64,000 bases of DNA. It comes from Brachionus plicatilis (Eukaryota; Rotifera; Eurotatoria; Ploima; Brachionidae). How positions within the stretch are numbered: position 1 is the stretch's first letter; each line of letters opens with the position of its first letter. Both the position numbers and the translations under genes were made by a program. The stretch is taken from the NCBI GenBank assembly GCA_010279815.1, contig QEOQ01000378.1, forward strand, positions 794,275 to 858,274, written 5' to 3'. This document shows, piece by piece, positions 39,201 to 47,953 of this stretch. The notes below the pieces were generated by a model. The model worked only from the letters and a program-made list of their open reading frames with translations. It was not told where the DNA came from and searched no databases.

Positions 39201-42200
39201 TGGCATACATATTGTATATCAGGATACATATTACATATATATATGTTTAATTGGATACTTATGTGTATTTTTCAAAAAAATATTTTTGAAAAAATACATA
39301 AAATATGTATTCTCGGATACAAAAAAAACATTTGTATTTTTTTGATTCACAAATTGCATATTTTGTATCTTCGGATACATTTTGTATCCGAGAATACATT
39401 TTGATGCATCCCCAGATACATATTTTATGTATCCTCGGATAAATGCCAAAAATGAGGTTAATGGGACTCATCTATACCAAGAAAATAATTGATTTAAAAA
39501 AAATTTAATTAAAAAAGAATTCATTAAATAAATTGAATTTCAATTCGATTTGGATACTAAAAGTGTGCCAGATTTTCATCAGTCAACAAAACTCTTCTTA
39601 CATTTTGTGGATTACAATAGTCCCATCCATCTTACCAGGTACCAAAAAATAGCTGTTCTGATTTAACCAACTCTACAAGAGTACAAAAACTAAATTTCAA
39701 ATACTTAATTTTTAAAATATTCCATTCAAATTTTAATACTTTTAATTTATTAAATGAATTTATCTAAACTTCAAGTTGCTTTTTAAATTAAAGTTAAGTT
39801 CGAATTTTAATTTAATCAAAATACATTAAATACATTAAATACATTAAGTACATTTTTTTTTTTTACATCGCCTACAAGGCGTTCATTGAAGAAATAAATA
39901 AATAAATAAAAAATAAAAATTAAGTTTAATTGGTTCTTTTTTTTTCGATTGTTATATAGAGGTTTACGTTATAAAGAAGTTCGTTATAACGAGGTTCGAC
40001 TGTATCTTTTTACTAAATTTTATTGAATTTTAATTTTTCAAAATTTGCTTTTTAAATTAACTTTCGTAAAAATTGGTGAATTTTTTCTCAAATTTTTTTA
40101 ATTTTAATTTACTGAAGTCATCTTAATGGCATTTTTGTTTTACACAATTTTTACGTAATTTTACGTAAATTTACCTTTTTATATTAGATATTTAATTTTA
40201 GGAAAATTTAAGTTATGTCTAAAACATACACCTATCAAGATTGCGAAAAAACAACACCGGGTGTAAATCACCAAAATTTTTATAAAGTGAAATTTTTTCC
40301 GATAAATTTATTCTTAATTATCTGAATTTAACTATACACCCATTTTCATCTAAAAAAATTTGTCATTACTAATTTGTCTTTCGAATGAAAAAAAACAACC
40401 CAAAACACCCTCATACACCCTCATAACTTTTCTCATAACGATAAACAATAAAATTTAATTTAAATTAATCAAAAAAAATATCTAAAATCAAATTTTTGAC
40501 TTTTTCGGGTGAAATTCAAGGTGAATTTTTGTTTACTAAACTATATTTTACCAAGTTGATGTTATTTGTATCTCAAAAGGTTGTATATACGTATGACTTG
40601 TGTTTAGGATCATTGTCTTGATAAAGTTTAGAATTTTCATTTAAATTAGAAGCAACATACATTATTACTCTGTAACAAAAAGTATATAAAAATTTCTTGA
40701 TTTTCTTTCAAAAAATACTTTTTTTGTATAGAGATATTTTGGCAGAATATTTATATCCGGATGTTGCTTCTAATTTTAATGAATATTTTAAAAGTGAATT
40801 TACGATAAAACAAATTTCATGAATTATTTTCAAAATAATTCATGAAATTTGTTTTATAGGTAATTGTGTTGGACAAAAATGGCGGATGGTCGGACTGCTA
40901 GTTTATTAGGAAAAATAAAAATTTCTTAATTTTCCTTCAAAAAATACTTTTTTTTTAAAATTTTACCATATCTTACCTTTTTTTATCTAAATTTACGCAA
41001 AAATTAGTAAAAAAAAAGTAATTTTTGGTAAAATATAATCAAATAAATAGAAACTAGTTTTTTCAAAATTTATTAGAAACTAATAAAAAGTATTTTAAAA
41101 AAAACCTCATGATAAGATATTTTTCCCGTCTTATAAAAGGTGATTCCGATCGTAATTCAAAAAAATGTAGATTAATCGTTAAACCAATTATTTAAAATAA
41201 AGCATTATAAACATTTTAATGAATTTTTTATTTTTTTTTTTCATTTTTACCATTTTAAAAATATCTTTTTACTTAAAATTACGTAAAAATTGGTACCCTA
41301 AACTCGTGACCACTACTGATGGAATAATGTCAAAATTTGGAACTAATACCATCGAAGCCATGTTGCAAAGTTTTTTATTTTTTTTAGAATAAACCATAAC
41401 AAACTATGAGTAAGAGCAAAAGTTTGCTTTTATTTTTAGATGATTTCGAATTTCTTCTTAAATAAACTTAAAAAATTGTTGAGTTGAATTCGTAATTAAA
41501 ATAAATTAAAAATTAACCTTTATTCTAATTTTTGTCTCTATTCTAATAGTAAAATTTAAATAGAAAATTCGATTTAATAGCCTTAAAAAACTGTATAAAA
41601 AAAACTGTTTTTTTCACCAATTAGGTAATTATTACCAATACCTTCTAAATGTGATTCAATATTCAATTACAATTTTGATGGTATAACATTGCTTAAAAAC
41701 GTGGGCGCAATATTGAACGTCCCGCCACAGTATCAGTCGTTATAATCATTTATAAATTGTAGATTTAAAAAATAATGATAAATTGATGATAAAAAATTTT
41801 TGTGAAATGATTAACATTAGTTTTTAAATTTAAAGTTTTAGCCAAAGACTCTATTTTTTTCTTTAATTAAAATTTTCTATATTTTTTTTTCTTCATGAAG
41901 TCCTTTCTATATTTTGTCCGCCCTCCTCCAAGAACAGTAGTCATGAGTTTACGGTATAATGTTTTTTCTCAAATTTTTTTTTAATTTGTTGAGTTTACTG
42001 AAAAAAGTTAAAAATGGCCTAGAAAATGTCAATTAATAATTAATTAGAAAATGTTTATTTGGCATTTTTGTTTTTACACAATTTTTTGAAATTTTTCGTA
42101 AATTTACATAAAAAATCAAATCAGCTCTGAATTCTTTTTTGTATTAAGATGAAAAAAAAATGGGTCTTGCCTGTGACCATTTGGTCACATATTATGTGAC

Positions 42201-43471
42201 CAGTGACTTAATGTCGAATTCACACATGTCGAATTGGTGACCAGGTATTTTTTTCTGACTGGTCACATATTCACTGGTAACCTGATATGTGATCAGGCAA
42301 AATTATTTATCTGGTAAAAATGTTTATAAATAATTTTAAACATTTATAAATATTTAATTTATAAATAATTTTAATAAACATTTGGTCACATAATTTTCTT
42401 TTGGCACCGATTCAGATCATAAAAACAATTGTGAATCAGATTTTGAAGAGGTAAGTGCAGCCACAGTCTGCTGTAAAAAAATTTCTTAGCAAGCATAAAA
42501 ACCCAATAGCTTGCCCAGAGTGCGGGAAATTAATGAAAAATGAGCGTGGTGTAAAGCAACACATCGTAAAAATGTATAAATAATTTTTTTTATTGAATTT
42601 TTATAATTTTAAATTAATATTTAAATTGGTCACGTAAATAAAAAAACTGGTCATATAAATTTAATAACTGGTCACTTAAATAATAAATTTTTTTAATAAA
42701 AAATTCATTATTTTAACAATAATGTTGGTCACATATTAGGTGACCAACTGATCACATAACAGGCAAGACCCAAAAAAACAAGAACTAAAATATTAACTTA
42801 CCAATAACTTTTTTCAAGTCATAAAACGATGCTGTACTCTGTCTCGTATTATGTTTGAGGTAGCTAGGCAAATTTCTTCTCTTTTGTTCAATGAACTTGT
42901 CAAAGACATTTTTGTTCTGGTGTCCAACATCAATACTGCGAGTTGAGCAGTCTTTTAAATGAGCTGCTGTTCGAATTCGACTAGTAGATAAAGTTTCTCT
43001 TACCTCAAATTCACACATTACATACTCACGGTCTAAATTGTCACCATTTACTGCCTGAGTGTCCATGAGTTGTTCCAGCAAAAGAGCCTTTTCTCTTTTG
43101 ATCATTAGCTGACTGTAACTTAATCTTTTATCCAAATTTTTTTGTGCCAAAATCAAAAGTTTATCTTCAATATTGTTCTGATTTAATTTTCGCCTCTCAT
43201 TTGGGCTGGTAAGAGACTTTTTTTTCTCTATTTTGACCTCGTCCTTGCCACTGTTTGATTCTTCGGACAGACACTGTCCCGATTTAGACTTTTTAAAGTA
43301 TTCAACATGAAAGCCCTTTTTTTCATTCAAATTCATGTTCCTGAATCGATTTGTGATCGGGTTCAAGTTATTGCTTAAAGTCATGGTTGAACTGGTACGG
43401 TTATCCGAGCTTCGTGAAAATGACGAAGTTCTCATTCCATTTAACTGATCTGGTTCTAATTCTGAATTCAT
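36241..43471 (-). CDS. Unknown two-exon gene, about 309 aa, with a 6.3-kb intron
   Basis: Proposed exons on the minus strand: 43471-42802 and 36500-36241. The first starts MNSELEPDQLNGMRTSSF and ends YDLKKVI plus one base before GTAAGT; the second begins after TTTAAAG, supplies the two missing bases, and continues ERIRRVNSTNRKICSRYQ to a stop. The phases fit exactly (1 and 2). The N-terminal third is Ser/Asn-rich and probably disordered; the middle (KLLILAQKNLDKRLSYSQLM) and end are charged and helical; the tail is Gln/Ala-rich. No domain is recognised. Further exons within the intron cannot be excluded. The intron is packed with transposon relics. The two halves could belong to different genes; the phase match is the main support for joining them. 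Confidence 0.5.
36810..36935. repeat. TGGTCACATA-type repeats, small copy
   Basis: GACCACTACCCCTCACAAAA, TATGTGACCACGACTGGTCA and ATATGTGACCAGAAG carry the same TATGTGACC / GGTCACA words as the 42162-42771 element. Probably a fragment of that family. Confidence 0.5.
37512..38540 (+). pseudogene. piggyBac-like relic
   Basis: It starts at TTAACACCC (37512), the expected TTAA target, followed by GGACCGCGGTGTCAATTTGA and a second copy at 37701-37730; both contain the palindrome GTGTCAATTTGACAC. A frame starting SKREAVLKALEALRNTGDTQ continues into a long acidic stretch (SDDDDVDFLDDHNFLNEFDE), like transposase N-termini. A separate block near 38440-38510 reads CNKEHRQYQVISVNDEF, resembling the C-terminal Cys/His end of piggyBac proteins. 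The catalytic core is gone, and a 258-bp MITE sits between the two parts. No right terminus was found, so the assignment is tentative. Confidence 0.4.
38108..38365. mobile_element. 258-bp MITE with GTCCCTAAAACG ends
   Basis: CGTCCCTAAAACG at 38107 is mirrored by CGTTTTAGGGAC ending at 38365, with inner GGACCC / GACCCC blocks. The stretch also has GT...AG-like borders, which may let it be spliced out. It lies inside the piggyBac-like relic. A diverged relative is at 34720-34970. Confidence 0.55.
38600..39150. other. AT-rich intron sequence, nothing recognised
   Basis: Noncoding apart from a short stretch near 38871-39036 (MEKIFLKIPDTFAVKEKISI and KRHDNNYFVNKELDDIDASL) that reads like an exon but has no partner. 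It may be another transposon fragment. Confidence 0.3.
39165..39450. repeat. Cluster of GGATAC/GTATCC repeats
   Basis: At least ten variants of GTATCC(T/G)CGGATAC or GGATACATATT occur in both orientations, e.g. TATCTTCGGATACATTTTGT and CCGAGAATACATT. Each pair can form small hairpins. A few related words (ATGCATCCCAAGAATA, TGTGGATACACA) occur near 7545. Two overlapping frames here are by-products of the repeat. Confidence 0.65.
39864..39912 (+). mobile_element. LINE 3-prime tail (hairpin plus AAAT repeats)
   Basis: CATCGCCTACAAGGCGTTCA, TTGAAG then AAATAAAT repeats: same plan as the minus-strand tail at 10858-10918. No coding part is attached. Confidence 0.6.
39955..40004. mobile_element. 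Solo pogo-type terminus
   Basis: GTTCGTTATAACGAGGTTCG followed by ACTGTA is the same kind of end as the element at 33527-34599, including the CAGTCGAACCTCG form on the other strand and the TA outside. Only one end is present. Confidence 0.6.
40060..42115. repeat. Dispersed TTACGTAAA-containing repeats
   Basis: Segments at about 40060-40185 and 41945-42115 share GAATTTTTTCTCAAATTTTT-like, TTTACTGAA and TGGCATTTTTGTTTTTACAC blocks leading into TTACGTAAATTTAC. The ACGTAAAAATTGGTAA word also occurs near 40985, 41280, 46135 and 55515. This looks like a family of AT-rich MITEs with imperfect palindromic subterminal motifs. Confidence 0.45.
40590..40870. pseudogene. Two opposed Tc1-transposase fragments and a perfect palindrome
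   Basis: On the minus strand 40590-40680 reads NLNENSKLYQDNDPKH, the second catalytic block of a Tc1-like transposase. On the plus strand 40735-40790 reads ILAEYLYPDVASNFNEYF, the segment that normally precedes it. The same locus thus holds neighbouring parts of one transposase in opposite directions, ending in a 51-bp palindrome, AAAACAAATTTCATGAATTA and its complement (40806-40856). Confidence 0.6.
42162..42771. mobile_element. 610-bp element with GGGTCTTGCCTGT ends and a zinc-finger exon
   Basis: The ends GGGTCTTGCCTGT and ACAGGCAAGACCC are perfect 13-bp inverted repeats. Both flanks then carry many copies of GGTCACATA / TATGTGACC in alternating orientation (e.g. TTGGTCACATATTATGTGAC). 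The interior encodes, on the plus strand near 42507-42580, NPIACPECGKLMKNERGVKQ followed by HIVKMYK: a C2H2-type finger (C-x-x-C ... H). It lies within 40 bases of the donor end of the 43-kb gene's first exon. The superfamily is unknown to me. Confidence 0.7.
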
Positions 43472-43549
43472 TTTTGTGAATAATTTTTTATTTAAATTTA
43501 GTGTAAACTTTAAGGTAGGCAAACCTTGAGATTTTAACAAGACCAATAT

Positions 43550-45831
43550 ATCCAGGGGCGTTTAATGTTTTTAAAATGCAAATTTTTATTTTAATGAAAA
43601 ATGTAAACAATTAGAATGGAAATATTTAGAAGCTTTTATTTTAGAAATTAAAAAATGTGATGCCAGTCTTTATTAACAAAATAGACGCCAAAATTTCCAA
43701 GCTAGCTTTTGGAGTGGTGCCAGACGATACCAAAATGTAAAATTTGGTTGTTGTTGTTGTTGTCACAATTTTGTTCGTTTGAGGCTTCCAAACATAAGTT
43801 GATTGTTTAAAACCGGAGTATCCTTTAATTAAAGATATAAAAATTCATTACTTAATTAAAACATTTAAAAAAATTCTATCACTTCGGGGTACAAAAATTT
43901 TTTTATTTTTTAATTATTTGTTTGAATAGCTATTTATTTTTCAAATTATTTTTTATTATAGTCTTTAATTAAATTTTTGGCGTATTTAAACTTTCATGTT
44001 TTTCAAATAATCGATTTAATTTTTCAATTTTTTTCTAAAATAATAAACTGTTTAATTAATTTTAAATTCAATTAATAAAATGCTGATCAGCTTTTGAAAA
44101 AGTAGATCATGTTTTGATTTTGGGTGTTTTTATTCACCAAAAAAATTTTAATTATTAAAAATTCATACTATATTAAAACTCTTTAGTTTTTCTTTTTTTT
44201 AAAAAAAATTTTTAATCAAATATTTTAATATCAAAAAATTAATTAATAATTGTATTTTTAATTATTGAAATAGATTGTCAAAAGAGGTTATCGAATAAAA
44301 ATTATGAAAATAAAATATATTAGATTTATTCCCTAAAAAAGACCATTTTTAATGGAATATTTTTAATCTACGTATATGAAATCCAGGAAAGCTTTACCTA
44401 TGTGGCTGACAAAAAACTATATTTTCTCATTTTTTTGAAAACAATGGTTGTGGTTTTTAAAATTTTTCAATTGATTTTTATTTATAAGTTCAAATATTTA
44501 CATGAATCTTTGAGTATTTAATTGTGATATTTTTTAAATTATAATGGATGAAAATCTAGTGAAATTTTTTGTGACATGACACATTGAAAATGTCAAAAAA
44601 TTCAAAAAATACATCAAAAAAACAATTTTATCATAAATTTGGGAGATTTACTCAAAAAATCAAAACTGCCAAAGTTTAATCAAGTTATCATACCAATGAC
44701 AGCTCTAGAAAACATTTAATCTGACTTTCCTTTTGACGAAAACTGAAAACTTTTCTGCTCAGCATTCACTTAGTGAAAACTTTGAATAAAATTCAGAGAA
44801 CATGAAATTCACCTACAATACTTGTGCCCACAGCTTCACCCCGAGTTGATTCTTGAATACAGATCAAAAGTCTAAAAGAGCTCGAAAGCAAATTTAAATA
44901 TTTATTTGAAAATTGAAAAAAAAATTAAAAAACTCATGGAACAGATCAAGGAATTCTCTAATTTTAATAATCGGAGCCAAAGAAAATGTCATAAAGACAA
45001 ATGCTAGAAAAACTAAGAAAAATGAGTTTAAATATTTTCATAATAAAATAAATCGACATCAAATTTTCCACCAAATTTTTTTGCAAAAAATAAAATTTAA
45101 ACAAAAATATAATTTTTTTTCTCTGATTCAAACTAAAAATATTATGCAACAAAAAATGATTTAGAGTATTTTTCAATTTCAAAATTTTTCTTATAAAATT
45201 TACAAAGACTGCTTTTGCTTGGGCATGTACTTAGAACAAAAGAAACACAGATATTAAAAAGATCCCTTCAGTGTACCTTTCAAATTGCTAATAATAATAA
45301 AAAAATAAATAATCCTTTCGATTAAAACCTTTCCGTCCAAAGAATAAATTAGTCATTTTTTTTTCTTTTTTTCGATTTATTCTTAATTTTTAATTGTGTC
45401 ATTTAAATAAAGATTATGCCATTCGAATTAGTTTTTTTTGTCAGTCCAAAATTATTAAATAGTCAGTTTAATAAATAAGTCAACCCAAAAAAGTTAAAGC
45501 CTTCTGACATCATTTATTTGCCTTTATTATTTTTCATGACAGGAAGTAGCCAATTGCTATTAAACAAAATCTTTAAGGAATCATCTTTTTCTCTTTTTGT
45601 TATAAAACTTTTATAAACTAGTAAAACTTCCAGAACCTCTTTTTCCATAAAAAGATTTATATTAGAGTAATTTGAAATATTTACTAGATTCTTTCAAGAG
45701 CTAGACAATACTTAAAACTAAATAAAAAGTATTTTTTGGAAAGGAAGCATTTCTTAAAGAACCGATGCAGATGATAAGCAGTTAGAAACTAAAAGACTGA
45801 ATACAAAAAAATTAGATAATTTTGCGTATTG
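43550..45831. other. 2.3 kb of AT-rich intergenic DNA
   Basis: It contains a GTT(GTT)n microsatellite near 43748-43762 and short complementary frames near 44913-45182 that have no family signature. No gene is supported. Confidence 0.45.
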
Positions 45832-46105
45832 TAAAACCTCGGAAATTACCCCGGGATTATAGGATGTATATAGCCATAACACCCCCCCTCCATTTTTTTT
45901 TAATATTATTTAGATCGAATAGTCTCTGTATAAGCCCAGGCAAATTTTTATATAAGCCCATTTCCTATAATAAATTTTTTAATTAAACTCCCGGGTCATT
46001 GATTGTTTTTTGGAAGTAAAATTTATAAGAGTCAAGCTTTTTTTTTAAATTAATAACCAATAATTTTTTTTCTGAAGCCCATGGGGTAGTTTCCGAGGTT
46101 TTACG
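45832..46105. mobile_element. MITE with GTAAAACCTCGGAAA ends
   Basis: GTAAAACCTCGGAAATTACC then CCGGGATTAT is mirrored by AGCCCATGGGGTAGTTTCCG and AGGTTTTAC. Inside, TATAAGCCCA words are repeated. 274 bp, noncoding. Confidence 0.7.
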
Positions 46106-46109
46106 GTAA

Positions 46110-46595
46110 ATGCTATTTTTTCACTGTTAAATTAAGTAAAAATTGGTAAATTAAGTAAATTTTAAAAGTTGAGCTTATTGATTGAATTAAAAAAAAAATA
46201 AATAGATATTATGACATTTTTTACAGAAACTGATGAAGCTTGTACAGCAATAAAAAAAAGCATTTCTTGAGTTTTTTCCAAAGAATGAAAACAGTATAAT
46301 TTGTCTAAAAATTCAAAATTAAATTTAATTTTTTATTCATTATCTAAGACTGAGATTTTATGCTATTTTTTGATAATTATTTTTAAATATTAATCATTAA
46401 GTTTTTAGATCAACAAAAAATAAAAAATGGAATGTCTATTGTTAAATTTATGTGATCACTTGAAAATTGTAACTAAAGTCAAAATACCCTATGAATCAAA
46501 AAATTTTTAAATTTTAAAAAATTTGTCAATAAAAATTTTAATTTAAATCTAATAATCTTTTTTAGTTAATTTTAAGTTTTAAAAAAAGCCTTGTG
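46110..46595. other. AT-rich intergenic DNA, nothing recognised
   Basis: Includes a TTAAGTAAAAATTGGTAAAT word of the TTACGTAAA repeat family. No gene. Confidence 0.4.
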
Positions 46596-46599
46596 TATT

Positions 46600-46860
46600 T
46601 TATTTAAAGCCAAATAATTTACTTGATGTCACATTTCGTCTTCGCTCTCCAATATCACTTTTGATCCAACAAGCTAAATTAGCAGAGACAAAAGTCCATG
46701 CCTTGCAGTCAGGTTCTTGATTGCACTTGTAACAGCATTCACCGGCATTGAGTGCATACGAAAAATATAAATCTTTGCCAAAAAAGTCAACATTCTTTTC
46801 GTAAGAACAACATGATATTGATGAAACAAGTGCTAGAATTAAAAAAATTTTGAAAATCAT
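46600..46860 (-). CDS. Secreted single-domain PAN/Apple protein (86 aa)
   Basis: Starting at the ATG at 46860 gives a clean signal peptide (MIFKIFLILALVSSIS) followed at once by one PAN-type domain: CSYEKNVDFFGKDL, ECCYKCNQEPDC, KAWTF and CWIKSDIGERRR. An upstream in-frame ATG at 46914 would add 18 mostly basic residues before the signal peptide and is less likely. The first domain of the two-domain relatives matches best, including the C-W-x-K pair, so this gene may have lost the linker and second domain or be the ancestral form. It is divergent from 47165, with 304 bases between start codons that could share a promoter. Confidence 0.8.
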   Translation of the reverse strand: MIFKIFLILALVSSISCCSYEKNVDFFGKDLYFSYALNAGECCYKCNQEPDCKAWTFVSANLACWIKSDIGERRRNVTSSKLFGFK

Positions 46861-47115
46861 TTTCTTAAAATTTTTAAATCTTTTTATTAAATAATAAATA
46901 AGCATCGAAATCAACTTTAATATTTTTTTTAATTTAATTTTAACTGTAATTCAATCATATCCCCAAAGAGATTATTTTCAAGTGTTCGTGTCTTTAAAAC
47001 GATACTCAGTAGTACGTGCTTGGTTGTCTAGGATCAAGATTTCGACCACGTTTTGTCTACTTGAATTCTGTGACCAATGTCAGACAAAACCGATTAGCAC
47101 ATAACACAGACTTTC

Positions 47116-47123
47116 TATAAAAG
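47116..47123 (+). promoter_or_regulatory. TATA box of the 47-kb PAN gene
   Basis: TATAAAAG lies 49 bases before the ATG at 47165. Similar TATA-like motifs occur at comparable distances in front of the PAN genes at 18109, 28621 and 36043, supporting a shared promoter design. Confidence 0.55.
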
Positions 47124-47164
47124 AAAAAAGACAATTATCGCTTTTAAATAACTTTCTTATTAAA

Positions 47165-47773
47165 ATGAATTCTTTTTTTATCCTAGCAGTTTTGGTATCT
47201 GTTTTTGACAGATACTTATCAAGCACATTAACATGTCGCTATGAATCCAATGTTGAATATGTTGGATGCCGAATCGGTGGTGCGTATTATGTAAGTGCAG
47301 GCAAGTGTTGCTACATGTGCACCAAAGACCCTATGTGCAAAGCCTGGACTTATGACAAAAGACAAAATTATTGTGTTCTTAGAGGATCTTCTCAATACAG
47401 GAGATACAGATGCGGTCAAATGTCTGGATACAAAGGAACTTATGACTCCATGCCACCTTTTGTCACCGAAACCACACCTGTTCCTTCTGCTACCACCCCA
47501 GTTTCTGGAACTACAGCAGTTTCAGGTACCACAACAGCAAAGGCTTCTAGTTGCATCATTGAATTTAATTCAAACTACCCTGGCAACGACATTGGTGGTT
47601 CGTATAATGTTGATTCAATTGACGAATGCTGTAATTTGTGCGGATCAAATCCATCATGCTTTTCTTTTGCCTACTTGGAAAGCAGCAAATATTGCTTTTT
47701 TAAAGGACAAGCTAATCCTGATCAAAGAGAAGATTATGATGGTATCACTTCTGGCGTAGTTACAATCAGATAA
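47165..47773 (+). CDS. Secreted two-domain PAN/Apple protein (202 aa)
   Basis: Signal peptide about 1-22; first domain about 24-93 (CRYESNVEYVGCRI, CCYMC, CKAWTYD); Thr/Ser/Pro linker about 99-133 (VPSATTPVSGTTAVSGTTTA); second domain about 137-198 (CIIEFNSNYPGNDI, CCNLC, then CFSFAYL and a single YCFFK). The first domain has extra Cys residues (GCRIGG and YRCGQM) that the other family members lack, which suggests one additional disulphide. No membrane anchor; intronless; AATAAA near 47800. Most diverged of the two-domain copies in the window. Confidence 0.87.
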   Translation: MNSFFILAVLVSVFDRYLSSTLTCRYESNVEYVGCRIGGAYYVSAGKCCYMCTKDPMCKAWTYDKRQNYCVLRGSSQYRRYRCGQMSGYKGTYDSMPPFVTETTPVPSATTPVSGTTAVSGTTTAKASSCIIEFNSNYPGNDIGGSYNVDSIDECCNLCGSNPSCFSFAYLESSKYCFFKGQANPDQREDYDGITSGVVTIR

Positions 47774-47953
47774 AATCTGAAATTTTATTTTTAATTCTTT
47801 AATAAATTGCTTTTATCAAAATTGACCAAGTAGACGCTTTAAATTTTTTTATTAAATAGTAAAATAATCTAAGATTTAATATTAATTACAATAATAATAA
47901 AATAAAATGACGTCAAGTCTTACGTTGGAAGCTTGAACAAATAACAAAAAAAA

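Noticed and set aside
44913..45182. Overlapping 83- and 72-codon frames on opposite strands
   Set aside because: AT-rich composition (Lys/Asn on one strand, Phe/Ile/Leu on the other) with no motif.
47228..47759. Overlapping frames on both strands within the 47-kb PAN gene
   Set aside because: Shadows of the real gene; the PAN frame has the signal peptide and cysteine pattern.
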